Shown here: positions 8,617 through 17,524 of the stretch, one piece after another
Layout of the letters: the number at the start of each line of letters is the position of its first letter
Numbering within the stretch: position 1 is the first letter of the stretch
DNA from: Pedobacter polysacchareus
GTDB lineage: Bacteria; Bacteroidota; Bacteroidia; Sphingobacteriales; Sphingobacteriaceae
DNA length: 64,000 bases
Direction of reading: 5' to 3'
Assembly: GCF_019802255.1 (NCBI RefSeq)
Contig: NZ_JAHYSS010000006.1
Location: 186,001-250,000, forward strand
Made by a program: the position numbers and the translations under genes
Notes under the pieces: generated by a model
The model's input: the letters and a program-made list of their open reading frames with translations, nothing else
What the model was told of the DNA's origin: nothing
Databases searched by the model: none

Positions 8617-10410
8617 TTATTCCATATAATCTGCCTGTCGGGCCAGTAATTTGCGGTATTTATTAAAGATGGCAGTCTTGGAGACAAAGCCAAGATAGCG
8701 GTCTTCTTCTGTCAGTACCGGCAAAGCCCATACATTTTCCTTTTCCATCTTCTGCATCACAGTTCTCATGGAATCGTTGATATGAACGGTATCAGGAGCC
8801 TCTTCAATTAAATCATTTGCCCTTACTTCCAGATGGTCTACCTGATTGATTCCTTTTTTCAGGAGTTCTTCCAGATAAATCAAGCCTTTAAAGCTGTGGT
8901 CTTCCTGAGCAACCACCGGAAAAACACTGCGTTTAGATTGTAGAATCTCAGGTAAGCGGTCTACAATTAAATCATCCTGATTTAAAACCAGGTAATCTTT
9001 CTCTACCAGATACCTTAACTTCATCATGTTCAAGACCGTAGAGTCTTTGTCTTCATAAGACAGCAGCTCTCCTTTTTCCGCAAGCGGTTTGGTATAGATC
9101 GAATATTTATTTTTACTTCTATTGATCAGGTAAGAAATTGCGGAAACAATCATCAGCGGCACCATTAATACGTAACCACCAGTAATTTCAGCGATCAAAA
9201 AGATGCCGGTGAGTGGCGCATGCATGATCGCACTTAAGGAGCCCGCCATTCCCGCAACAATAAAATTGGCCACATTCAGCTCTGCAAGACCCAGGGTATT
9301 CACGGTAAAGGCGAGCATAAAGCCCATCAAACCACCCATAATTAAACTGGGCGCAAAGATCCCACCGTTACCTCCGGCACTTAAAGTGATCAGCGTTGCC
9401 GCAGATTTAGCAAAAAGTGTGGCTAAGGTAAAAATGAGCACCAGCCATGGCAAATGCCTATATTCAGAAAAAATACTATTATTGATCACTGTGGAATAGT
9501 TTCCACCCAATAGATTTTTGATCGTGATGTAGCCCTCTCCATACAAAGTAGGGAATAGGAACACCAATAAACCTAACATCAATCCACCTAAAGCTACTTT
9601 CTTATAGGGATGCTGAATCTTATAAAAAGCGCCTTTTATATAGGCACTGGCTTTAGTAAAATAGATCGAAAAGAAACCAATGACTACAGCGAGAATGACA
9701 TAATAAATCAGCGCATCCATCTTCCACCCTTCTGTGACCAGGAAAAACAGCTGTTCATTGTAAAACAGCCTTGCCACTACCGCTGCCGTGGCTGAAGCCA
9801 GCAGCAAAGGAATAAAGGCAGGAATACTGAATTCGGGGAGCAGAATTTCCACCGCGAACACAATCCCTGCAATCGGGCTATTAAAGGCTCCTGCGATACC
9901 CGCAGCAGCTCCACAAGCCAAAAGCATGGTTGTTTCCTTATAGGACAAGCCCAGGAAACGGCCGACTACAGATCCGATTCCGGCGCCACTGGTTACAATG
10001 GGCGCTTCCAGACCCGTAGAACCACCAAAGCCTACCGTTAAGGCGGCTGTGATGATCTGCGAATAAATATTATGGGGTTCTACCTTACTTGATTTTCTGG
10101 AAATCGTGTATAGCAAAGGGGTTAATCCGGTTTCAAATTTCCCTCTTCTAATGAAACGCCGGACATACATGACCGACAACAAGATCCCGATGAAAGGAAA
10201 AAAGAAGAAGAGGTAATATTTGTACTGCCAATGAAAACCTGTTTGCAGAAAATCCTCAATATGGTGTGTAATGGTTTTCAGCAAGGAAGCAGCAAGTCCG
10301 GCAAGGACCCCAACGATCAATGCCGCAATTACCAAAAAGTTCCTGTTTGAGATTTTAGTCTTCCGGTACTGGTTAATTCTGTCTACATAATTCACCATCC
10401 GTACATACAT
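8617..10410 (-). CDS. ClC-family chloride channel/transporter with C-terminal CBS pair
   Basis: 597 residues: a ClC membrane core (about 25-420) and two CBS domains (about 450-590). The gating glutamate motif is GLEAP (Glu135) and the later filter motif is GGIFAP (349-354). Two positions differ from E. coli ClC-ec1. The GSGIP Ser region aligns with ETGLT, and the inner proton glutamate (Glu203 in FIIEEM) aligns with Ile189 in FAVEIL. Channels carry a hydrophobic residue there, so proton coupling may be lost (inference from motif alignment). It is third in an apparent operon: PhoB-like regulator, RluA-family gene, ClC, with 5 to 10 bp gaps. Confidence 0.9.
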   Translation of the reverse strand: MYVRMVNYVDRINQYRKTKISNRNFLVIAALIVGVLAGLAASLLKTITHHIEDFLQTGFHWQYKYYLFFFFPFIGILLSVMYVRRFIRRGKFETGLTPLLYTISRKSSKVEPHNIYSQIITAALTVGFGGSTGLEAPIVTSGAGIGSVVGRFLGLSYKETTMLLACGAAAGIAGAFNSPIAGIVFAVEILLPEFSIPAFIPLLLASATAAVVARLFYNEQLFFLVTEGWKMDALIYYVILAVVIGFFSIYFTKASAYIKGAFYKIQHPYKKVALGGLMLGLLVFLFPTLYGEGYITIKNLLGGNYSTVINNSIFSEYRHLPWLVLIFTLATLFAKSAATLITLSAGGNGGIFAPSLIMGGLMGFMLAFTVNTLGLAELNVANFIVAGMAGSLSAIMHAPLTGIFLIAEITGGYVLMVPLMIVSAISYLINRSKNKYSIYTKPLAEKGELLSYEDKDSTVLNMMKLRYLVEKDYLVLNQDDLIVDRLPEILQSKRSVFPVVAQEDHSFKGLIYLEELLKKGINQVDHLEVRANDLIEEAPDTVHINDSMRTVMQKMEKENVWALPVLTEEDRYLGFVSKTAIFNKYRKLLARQADYME

Positions 10411-10420
10411 ATCTTACTGT

Positions 10421-11167
10421 TTAAGCGTCAAATTTATCAAGTAATTTAATCAAGGTTGCAAAATCCTTAGGATATGGTGCATCAATCACGATATCAGCGC
10501 CGTCTAGTCCTTTAAACACCAAATGTCTGGCATGTAAAGCAAAACGTTTCATAATCGGAAGTTCTTCATCATCCTTTGCAATGCGGTAACCTTTTTTCAT
10601 GGTCGATAAGAATACCGGTTTTCCACGGTACATATCATCACCAGCAATTGCTGCGCGCTGTGTAGCCAGGTGGATCCTGATCTGGTGCATGCGGCCGGTA
10701 ATCGGCTTACATTCTACCAGGGTATAATGACGGTAATGTTTTATGGAATTAAAAATGGTTTCTGCACGTTTACCCTCTTTTCGGTCGATGGTAACGCTCT
10801 TATTCCCGTCGTTAAGGATGGGAAGGTCGATAAACAGCTCGTTAAAAGTAAACTGTCCGTCTACCACTGCGTGGTATACTTTGTTTACTTTACGCTTTTC
10901 AAATTGTATCGCAACGTTGCGATAGGCATCAGGAGTTTTCGCGATGATAATCGCGCCTGAAGTTTCTTTGTCTAAACGATGACATACCTGTGCATCAGCA
11001 GAATACTGCTTTGCCAAACGTAATATATTGACCTCGCCTGATCCGCCGCGCTCATCCAGCGAGGCTACAAATGGAGGTTTATTTACGACGATATAATCAT
11101 CGTTTTCGAATAGGATAAGATCTTTAAAAGAAGGATATTTCAATACAGTGAATTTAATACTGCACAA
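10421..11167 (-). CDS. RluA-family pseudouridine synthase
   Basis: 248 residues. The catalytic motif CHRLDKETSGAIIIAKT contains the Asp that attacks the uracil ring, and GRMHQIRIHLA is the second family signature. It isomerises uridine in rRNA or tRNA; the exact target cannot be told. There is no S4 domain, and the length is that of the short RluA branch. It starts 5 bp after the response-regulator gene, so it is probably co-transcribed with it. Confidence 0.9.
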   Translation of the reverse strand: MCSIKFTVLKYPSFKDLILFENDDYIVVNKPPFVASLDERGGSGEVNILRLAKQYSADAQVCHRLDKETSGAIIIAKTPDAYRNVAIQFEKRKVNKVYHAVVDGQFTFNELFIDLPILNDGNKSVTIDRKEGKRAETIFNSIKHYRHYTLVECKPITGRMHQIRIHLATQRAAIAGDDMYRGKPVFLSTMKKGYRIAKDDEELPIMKRFALHARHLVFKGLDGADIVIDAPYPKDFATLIKLLDKFDA

Positions 11168-11172
11168 AAATA

Positions 11173-11862
11173 CTAAGAAAGTTCGAATTTATAGCCTACA
11201 CCCTTCACTGTTGCTACATAAGTCTCCCCTAATTTCTCACGAAGTTTGCGGATATGCACATCAATTGTACGGTTGGTGACCACTACTGAGTCTTCCCAGA
11301 TATTTTTAAGAATAGATTCTCGGGTGTACACTTTTCCTGGTTTAGAGGCTAATAAGTACAATAATTCGAATTCTTTTTTGGCTAAGACTACCTTTTGTCC
11401 GCCTTGAAACACCAGGTAAGCTTCCCTGTCAATTACTAAATCTCCGATTTCTACTTTATTATCAGAAACCTCATCAGCACTTGAATTTCTTCTTAATATG
11501 GCATTAATTCTACTCACCAATGCACGTGGTTTAATTGGTTTGGCGATATAATCATCTGCACCTACATTAAAACCAGCGATTTCTGAGTACTCTTCACTTC
11601 TGGCGGTTAGGAACACCATGAACGTATTTTTAAATTCTGGAATGGCACGCATTAACCTGCAAGCCTCAATTCCATCCATTTTAGGCATCATGATATCCAG
11701 GATGATCAAATCAGGATGAACTTTCTTGGCTACCGTAATTCCTTCCTGGCCATTACTAGCCAAAAAAACCTGATATCCTTCTTTTTTCAAGTTGTACTCG
11801 ATCAATTCAAGGATATCAGGTTCATCATCCACAATCAGTATCTTTTGTTTTACGGTGCTCAT
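11173..11862 (-). CDS. OmpR/PhoB-family response regulator
   Basis: 229 residues: a receiver with VDDEP and phospho-Asp56 (LIILDIMMPKMDG), then a winged-helix domain with the recognition region VTNRTIDVHIRKLREKLG and the wing VATVKGVGYKF. This is the PhoB/PhoP type. The gene leads an operon with an rluA-family and a ClC gene, and no kinase is adjacent. Its upstream region holds three TTAAC repeats 11 bp apart, the architecture expected for tandem binding by this family, so it may control itself. Confidence 0.92.
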   Translation of the reverse strand: MSTVKQKILIVDDEPDILELIEYNLKKEGYQVFLASNGQEGITVAKKVHPDLIILDIMMPKMDGIEACRLMRAIPEFKNTFMVFLTARSEEYSEIAGFNVGADDYIAKPIKPRALVSRINAILRRNSSADEVSDNKVEIGDLVIDREAYLVFQGGQKVVLAKKEFELLYLLASKPGKVYTRESILKNIWEDSVVVTNRTIDVHIRKLREKLGETYVATVKGVGYKFELS

Positions 11863-11909
11863 AGCTTTAAATATTTGTTACGAAATTAGGTAATCAATTA
11901 TAATATACC

Positions 11910-11954
11910 GTTAAAGCCAAGTTAACAAATTGTTAAGTAACTCTAGTGTGTTAA
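11910..11954 (-). promoter_or_regulatory. Candidate PhoB/PhoP-type box: TTAAC repeats at 11-bp spacing
   Basis: On the minus strand TTAAC occurs at positions 11936, 11925 and 11914 (first base), exactly 11 bp apart; another copy lies at 11954, 18 bp further upstream. They end about 48 bp before the response-regulator start codon. PhoP boxes of Firmicutes are TTAACA-like at the same period. The link to this regulator is inferred. Confidence 0.55.
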
Positions 11955-11967
11955 CACGGATTTAGGA

Positions 11968-13074
11968 TTATTTTAAAGTTTTATTTAAGAAAGCATCCAG
12001 CTCTTCACCACGTAGGTTCTTTGCAATAATTTTTCCGTTAGGGTCTAATAGAAAGGAACTTGGGATCGCTTCGATCTCATACTGCCTCACTACCGGGCCA
12101 TCAAAATCTTTCAATTCGCCAGCATGCGTCCATGTTAAATGATCTGCAGCAATTGCGTTTTTCCATGCGCTAGCGTCTTTATCTAATGAAATTCCAAGGA
12201 TGGTAAAGTTCTTATCTTTGAAAGTATCGTAAGCTTTTACCAGGTTTGGATTTTCCTGGCGACAAGGCATACACCAAGATGCCCAGAAGTCGATCAGCAC
12301 ATATTTCCCTTTAAAATCTGACAATTTCACTGGTTTACCATCTAAACCTGCAATGGTAAATTCTGGTGCCTGAGCACCTACAGATAAAGCTTTCAGCTTA
12401 GACATTTTTGTTAAAAACTCTGTTACCGAAGGATTGTCATTGAAGCTACTTTTAATTTTATCTGAGTATTCTACCATTTCTTTCTCGTATTCAGCAGGAT
12501 TTAACAGGTTAATTGCATAGAATCCAGCTAAAGAGCTGCTGTTGTCTTGAGCGAATTTCAATACCGCTTTATTCAGGCCATCGATCTCTTTTGTGTATTC
12601 AGGTCTGAATTGCTCCATGATCGCTTCTCTTTTATCAGGTTGAGCGGCTACTGCTTCTTCAAACTTCGCTTGAATTGTACCAAGTTTAGCCATGTATTGG
12701 TTTTTAACCGTGTTCAATTCTTGTAGTTTATCTGCTTCCATTGCACCAGAAACCGTATAAGCTAAGTTCTTATCCGCTAAGTCGGCAGCAATCTTAATGT
12801 CATCACCATTTTTGGCGATGATCATATATTCATTATGTCCGGCAGAGATTCTAAAGAAATCTACGCCAGGTGTACTGTGTGAAAATTTAAACTCTCCTTT
12901 TTCAGAAAGCACTGTAGAATCCAAAGGAAGCACATTTTCTTTTTGTAGACCAAATAAGTAAACTTTACTTTTAGGTGTTGCGTTTTTAAATTCTCCACTA
13001 ATGGTAAACTTACTGGTGTCTTTACATGCAGTAAATGCAAAACAGATCAATAACAGATATCCGAGTTTCTTCAT
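11968..13074 (-). CDS. TlpA-like thiol-disulfide oxidoreductase lipoprotein with DUF4369 domain
   Basis: 368 residues. A lipoprotein signal ends at FTAC. Residues about 20-120 match the DUF4369 beta domain that often precedes TlpA in Bacteroidota. A helical linker follows, then a thioredoxin fold (about 230-368) with WASWCMPCRQE, an intact CxxC active site, and the cis-Pro IEAIPSSF. It should act in the periplasm in disulfide exchange, for example in cytochrome c maturation. It lies 11 bp downstream of gatB on the same strand and probably shares its transcript; the functional link is unclear. Confidence 0.88.
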   Translation of the reverse strand: MKKLGYLLLICFAFTACKDTSKFTISGEFKNATPKSKVYLFGLQKENVLPLDSTVLSEKGEFKFSHSTPGVDFFRISAGHNEYMIIAKNGDDIKIAADLADKNLAYTVSGAMEADKLQELNTVKNQYMAKLGTIQAKFEEAVAAQPDKREAIMEQFRPEYTKEIDGLNKAVLKFAQDNSSSLAGFYAINLLNPAEYEKEMVEYSDKIKSSFNDNPSVTEFLTKMSKLKALSVGAQAPEFTIAGLDGKPVKLSDFKGKYVLIDFWASWCMPCRQENPNLVKAYDTFKDKNFTILGISLDKDASAWKNAIAADHLTWTHAGELKDFDGPVVRQYEIEAIPSSFLLDPNGKIIAKNLRGEELDAFLNKTLK

Positions 13075-13085
13075 TTGTATTCTTT

Positions 13086-14549
13086 TTACTTTAATTTATC
13101 TTGTAACAATTCGTTTATTTTCTGGGCATCTGCTTTTCCTTTGGCCAGTTTCATCACTTCTCCAACAAACAAGCCAAGCACCCCTTTTTTGCCTTTTTTA
13201 TAAGCTTGTACCTGGGCTTCAAATTTCGCCAGTACTTCCTCTACAAAACCGGATAATTCATCGCTGTTCTCTACTATTAATAGATTCAAAGCAGCAGCTG
13301 TGCTCATGGCTTCCGCTGCTGGATTTTTCATCAGCTCAGGAAGTAATTGCTGTAAAGCAATCTGCTGGGTGATCTTTTTATCGTCTACGAGATTGATCAG
13401 TTCGGCCAGCTGTTGAGGCTGGAGTTTAAAATCAGCAATACTGATTTCCTGTTCGCTCAATAACGCTCTAATCGAACCCGTAAGCCAGTTTACCAGACTT
13501 TTCTTATTACTTACAATCGGTAAAGCGGCGTTAAAATAGGTCAGCAAATCACGATCTTCAGAAAGCATAGCAGCCTCAGAAGCATTAACGCCAAAGTCGG
13601 CAACTAATTGTTTGGAGATTTCTGCTGGTAATGCGGGCATATCGAACTTAATCTGCGCCAGCCATTCGGCAGAGATATGGATCGGGGCAAGGTCAGGATC
13701 AGGGAAATAACGGTAATCATTGGCCTCTTCCTTGGTTCGCATTGGGGCAGTTGTCCCCTGATCTGCGTCAAAGTTTAAGGTGCTTTGGATGATCCTCCCC
13801 CCTTCAGAAATTACTTCCTGCTGACGGTTAAATTCAAATTCCATCGCTCTGCGCACATTGCGGATAGAATTCAGGTTTTTCACTTCGCAGCGTGTACCGA
13901 ACTCACTGGTTCCAAATTTACGGATCGAGATGTTCGCATCGCAGCGCAAACTGCCTTCTTCCATATTTCCATCACTCACATCCAGGTGACGTACCAGTTT
14001 CCTGATTTCTAATAGCAAAGCTGCGGCCTCTTCCGCAGAACGGATATCGGGCTCAGTTACGATTTCTATCAATGGAACTCCTGCCCGGTTCAGGTCTACA
14101 AAGGAAAATCTATCATCCTGATCGTGTAAACTCTTCCCTGCATCTTCTTCCAGGTGGATCCTGTTGATTCCTATTCTTTTTTCCTCGCCATTTGCTAAAG
14201 TCACATTCAGGAAACCATTCTGACAGATGGGCTTATTGTCTTGCGTAATCTGGTATCCTTTCGGAAGATCTGCGTAGAAATAATTCTTACGGTCAAAATA
14301 ATTGATTTCATTGATGGTACAATTTAGCGCCAGTCCCATTCTAACGGCTTTAGCTACTACCTCTTTATTGAGTTTAGGCAAAGCACCGGGCAGAGCAAGG
14401 GATACCGCAGAGATGTGTTCATTGGGTTTAGCCCCGAAAGAAGCACTGTCTGAGGAGAAAATTTTTGATTTTGTATTTAGCTGTACGTGGATTTCTAAAC
14501 CAGATACCAATTCAAATTCTGATGGAGAAACTGCTGTATTCGTACTCAT
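13086..14549 (-). CDS. gatB: Asp-tRNA(Asn)/Glu-tRNA(Gln) amidotransferase subunit B
   Basis: 487 residues, full family length. The N-terminus has the GatB signature GLEIHVQLNTKSKIFS, followed by LPGALPKLN, FDRKNYFYADLPKGYQITQ, HLEEDAGKS and LNRAGVPLIEIVTEPDIRS. The C-terminal YqeY-like domain ends the protein. With GatA and GatC it transamidates mischarged Glu-tRNA(Gln). GatA and GatC are not in the window. A perfect -7 element lies 45 bp upstream, so this is the first gene of the gatB-tlpA transcript. Confidence 0.97.
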   Translation of the reverse strand: MSTNTAVSPSEFELVSGLEIHVQLNTKSKIFSSDSASFGAKPNEHISAVSLALPGALPKLNKEVVAKAVRMGLALNCTINEINYFDRKNYFYADLPKGYQITQDNKPICQNGFLNVTLANGEEKRIGINRIHLEEDAGKSLHDQDDRFSFVDLNRAGVPLIEIVTEPDIRSAEEAAALLLEIRKLVRHLDVSDGNMEEGSLRCDANISIRKFGTSEFGTRCEVKNLNSIRNVRRAMEFEFNRQQEVISEGGRIIQSTLNFDADQGTTAPMRTKEEANDYRYFPDPDLAPIHISAEWLAQIKFDMPALPAEISKQLVADFGVNASEAAMLSEDRDLLTYFNAALPIVSNKKSLVNWLTGSIRALLSEQEISIADFKLQPQQLAELINLVDDKKITQQIALQQLLPELMKNPAAEAMSTAAALNLLIVENSDELSGFVEEVLAKFEAQVQAYKKGKKGVLGLFVGEVMKLAKGKADAQKINELLQDKLK

Positions 14550-14593
14550 TTATAGGCAATGATTAAAACTTGGTTTTCGATATATTTTATAGA

Positions 14594-14601
14594 CAAATAT
14601 A
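14594..14601 (-). promoter_or_regulatory. -7 promoter element for gatB
   Basis: TATATTTG on the minus strand, an exact TAnnTTTG match, 45 bp before the gatB start codon. Confidence 0.5.
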
Positions 14602-14950
14602 ACGGAATTGAGCATTAACAGGGTAGTTTCCATCCATAATTATACAGTAGAGTAAAACTTTGATCCTTTAATTCCCTAAAACCACAGGATTTTGGTGATT
14701 GTGACAGCAGCAAATTATTATGCGAGAGGTCGTACATGTTATAAGCTTAATTTTCTTTTCACAGCATCATAAATCCTGTCGATCATTGATTAGGAAGCTG
14801 AACAGGGATAATAAGTGTTTTTTCCCAGCGTTAAAAGAAAGACAATTATGCCGGGTATTTATTTTTAATCATTCTAAATAACAAACAAATATGCTTACAT
14901 TTACCAATATGTTCGCAATGAAAACATAATTATTTTAACCAGCACCCTTT
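14602..14950. other. Divergent intergenic region, no gene seen
   Basis: About 350 AT-rich bases between gatB (-) and the haem-utilisation gene (+). I see no open frame, no RNA family and no clear Fur-like palindrome. TACATTTA at about 14893-14900 is a near match to a -7 element for the downstream gene. Confidence 0.5.
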
Positions 14951-15976
14951 ATGATCGCCGCAACCAATCCACTTATAGAAAAATACGAAGCCTACAAAAT
15001 AGCCAATCCTAAGAAACGCATCAGAGCAGCAGCACAGGATTTAGCGGTATCCGAAGCAGAATTATTAATGACTGGCCTGGGTACTACGGTTACCTTTTTA
15101 CAACCTGATTTCGAGAAGATTCTGGAATCTGTACCTTCTTTAGGTTATGTAATGGCCTTAACCCGCAATGAATATTGCGTAAACGAAAGAAAAGGTGTTT
15201 ATGAAAAAATTTCTTTCACACCGCATGCAGGCCTGGTTTTAGGTGCCGATATCGATCTTCGCTTGTTCCTCCGTGTATGGAAATATGCGTTCGCAGTCGC
15301 GGAAAATAACCGCCAGAGTTTACAGTTTTTTGATGCCAATGGTAACGCCATACACAAGATCTACCTGACTGACCGCAGCAATGTGGCAGCATATGAAGCT
15401 TTAGTTGCGCAATTCCTGAACGCTGAACAAAAAGCTGTCCTAATTGAACCAGCGCCGGCAGCTGCCCCAATCGCAGAAATTCCAGATTCGGAAATCGATG
15501 TAGCTGGTTTTCAGGAAGCCTGGAACAAAATGGGCGACAGCCATGAATTTTTCATGCTGCTAAGAAAATTCAAAGTAACCAGAACTCAGGCCCTACGTCT
15601 TGCACCAGCAGGAAGAGCAAAAGAAACTACTGTTGAAGGGTTTAGAAAAGCAATGACCTCCTGCTCAGAAAAACAGGTTCCAGTCATGGTTTTCACCGCA
15701 AATGCGGGTTGTATTCAGATTCACAGCGGAAATATTACAAAACTGGTGGAAATGGGTCCCTGGTTTAATGTTTTAGATCCAGAATTTAATTTGCACCTTC
15801 GTGAAGATGAAGTTCACAGCGTATGGCAGGTGGTAAAACCTTCTACCGATGGCGATGTCAACTCTATCGAATTGTTTGACAAAAACGGAGAAATGATCGT
15901 TCAATTTTTTGGTAAACGCAAGCCTGAAATTCCTGAATTAGAGGGCTGGCGTAAAATCCTGAAAGAATCGCTTTAA
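14951..15976 (+). CDS. HemS/HmuS-family haem-utilisation protein
   Basis: 341 residues made of two related halves (about 1-165 and 170-341), the tandem layout of HemS/HmuS/ChuS. The opening pattern NPKKRIRAAAQDLAVSEAEL is the family N-terminus, and TRNEYCVNERKGVYEKI followed by LVLGADIDLRLF matches the first repeat. These cytosolic proteins bind haem, and some degrade it, to release iron. There is no receptor or haem ABC transporter in the window. It is followed after 2 bp by a 44-residue membrane protein gene on the same transcript, ended by a terminator at 16131. Confidence 0.88.
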   Translation: MIAATNPLIEKYEAYKIANPKKRIRAAAQDLAVSEAELLMTGLGTTVTFLQPDFEKILESVPSLGYVMALTRNEYCVNERKGVYEKISFTPHAGLVLGADIDLRLFLRVWKYAFAVAENNRQSLQFFDANGNAIHKIYLTDRSNVAAYEALVAQFLNAEQKAVLIEPAPAAAPIAEIPDSEIDVAGFQEAWNKMGDSHEFFMLLRKFKVTRTQALRLAPAGRAKETTVEGFRKAMTSCSEKQVPVMVFTANAGCIQIHSGNITKLVEMGPWFNVLDPEFNLHLREDEVHSVWQVVKPSTDGDVNSIELFDKNGEMIVQFFGKRKPEIPELEGWRKILKESL

Positions 15977-15978
15977 AT

Positions 15979-16113
15979 ATGACAAATACACCCACATCAG
16001 AAAAAAAAGCCGCCATTATTAAATGGGTAAAGAAATTTGGTTTCTGGGGATTTTTATTCTTCCTCATCAAAGGCCTGCTCTGGCTGGCACTTGGTTACTG
16101 GGTGATCAAATAG
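15979..16113 (+). CDS. 44-residue single-span membrane protein
   Basis: A short gene that starts 2 bp after the HemS-like stop and ends just before the terminator. The N-terminus is polar and basic (TSEKKAAIIKWVKKFG), then one hydrophobic helix (FWGFLFFLIKGLLWLALGYWV) with a Lys in its middle. The tight spacing, absence of another start and shared terminator support translation. Function is unknown; by position it may assist haem uptake or tether the HemS-like protein to the membrane (inference). Confidence 0.7.
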   Translation: MTNTPTSEKKAAIIKWVKKFGFWGFLFFLIKGLLWLALGYWVIK

Positions 16114-16130
16114 GCTAATTTTAATAAGAG

Positions 16131-16170
16131 GGGGTATTTCGTTGAGGTTTGAACCTTAACAAAATACCCC
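16131..16170 (+). terminator. Rho-independent terminator of the haem operon
   Basis: GGGGTATTTCGTTGAGGTT pairs with AACCTTAACAAAATACCCC (two G-U-type mismatches), then TTTGTTATTTT. Confidence 0.85.
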
Positions 16171-16226
16171 TTTGTTATTTTGGAAGTTTTCCTATTTGAT
16201 CACCTGCTCAATCTTGATCTTCTTTC

Positions 16227-17300
16227 CTATTTAGAACTCAACTTTTCAATCTGATTGATCACCTCATTAATTCCTCTCAATTTTCCAGTAGGAATTAACA
16301 TTCCATTTGCCAAAAAGATAACGGTAATCTTACTGCCAGGAAACTTTCTAAATGCCGTAGCCACTCCACCTGAAAAACCATAAGAGATTTTCCCATCTGT
16401 TTTGATCAGGTCCAAGCCATAGGTGAAATCTCTTTCCTGCTGATAATGGTAAGGTTTCAGCAGCTGCTGCTTTGTACTTTCTTTAATCAGCACACCATCA
16501 TCAAATTGTTTATTCCAATTGATAAAATCGTTTAGACTGAGGTTTAAAGCAGCCGTACCATACATATACACTGGAAAAAACCAGTTGCGCTTCAGCATCG
16601 TTTGCTCATTTTCATATACATAACCATAGCTTAGATTTTTGACTACCCGCAAGTTATTTCCTTCAAAAACTGCAGCATTTTTAAAACTGGAAAACTGATT
16701 CTCGATGATGTATTGGGCTAAGGTTTTACCAGTGATTTTTTGAATGATGCGATTCAAAAGCCAGAAGTTCGTCTGGTTGTAATCGAACTGATTTCCTGGT
16801 TGAAACTTGATAGCATCCTTGTAGACTTTTGCTTTTGCAACAGATTCCTCTCTTTCCGTTTCATAGTCTACAATATCGGGCAAACCAGAAGCGTGTGTGA
16901 GGAGGTTTTCTATTTTTATCGCTTTCCAGGTATCTGGAAGATCGCTGATAAATTCTGCTATTTTGCTGTCTAATGAAAGCTTCTTTTGTTGGATCAATTG
17001 ATAAGCCGCCACCACAGAAAACACTTTAGTAGTAGAAAATAAAGGGAAGATCACCTGATCATTTAATGGAATATTATACTCAATGTTCGCGATCCCATAG
17101 CTCTTTTTATGAATTACTTTTCCGTCTTTTATCACTGCTAAAGCGAGGCCAGGAATATGGTACTGCTGTTGAATTTCTTCGATATATTCATCCAGATCTT
17201 TATTCAGATTTGTGTTTGAGGCTGCGATCTGGGCACTGGACACTCCCGTGCTAGCGATCACAAGGAACAATGCAATCATCAAGAGCAATGTTTTTTTCAT
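16227..17300 (-). CDS. Serine beta-lactamase-like hydrolase (class C / PBP4* family)
   Basis: 357 residues with a signal peptide ending near SSAQIAA. The catalytic SxxK is STTK (FPLFSTTKVFSVVAAYQL). The second motif, usually YxN, is YNQTN, so the Asn at position three is replaced by Gln, or the register is shifted. The third box is GFSGG. Such periplasmic enzymes cleave peptides, esters or D-amino-acid links; true resistance is unlikely to be the main role. A single gene with its own -7 element upstream. Confidence 0.85.
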   Translation of the reverse strand: MKKTLLLMIALFLVIASTGVSSAQIAASNTNLNKDLDEYIEEIQQQYHIPGLALAVIKDGKVIHKKSYGIANIEYNIPLNDQVIFPLFSTTKVFSVVAAYQLIQQKKLSLDSKIAEFISDLPDTWKAIKIENLLTHASGLPDIVDYETEREESVAKAKVYKDAIKFQPGNQFDYNQTNFWLLNRIIQKITGKTLAQYIIENQFSSFKNAAVFEGNNLRVVKNLSYGYVYENEQTMLKRNWFFPVYMYGTAALNLSLNDFINWNKQFDDGVLIKESTKQQLLKPYHYQQERDFTYGLDLIKTDGKISYGFSGGVATAFRKFPGSKITVIFLANGMLIPTGKLRGINEVINQIEKLSSK

Positions 17301-17328
17301 GAATGAGGTGGTTTGGTTTACGTGATTG

Positions 17329-17336
17329 CAAATATA
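17329..17336 (-). promoter_or_regulatory. -7 promoter element for the beta-lactamase-like gene
   Basis: TATATTTG on the minus strand, an exact TAnnTTTG match 29 bp before the start codon. Confidence 0.5.
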
Positions 17337-17524
17337 TAATTATACACCGCAGCAGCTGAATTACCTCCCAATAATCTGAAAAATAAAGCATTATATTATT
17401 CAAACTATCAATTAAAAACAGAGGTATGCGGAGAACATGTATATACATCAGCTAAAAAACTGGCCTGACTTCACCTGGGATGCGGACGCGATCTACACAC
17501 CTGTTAATTAATGATCAAATTGAG

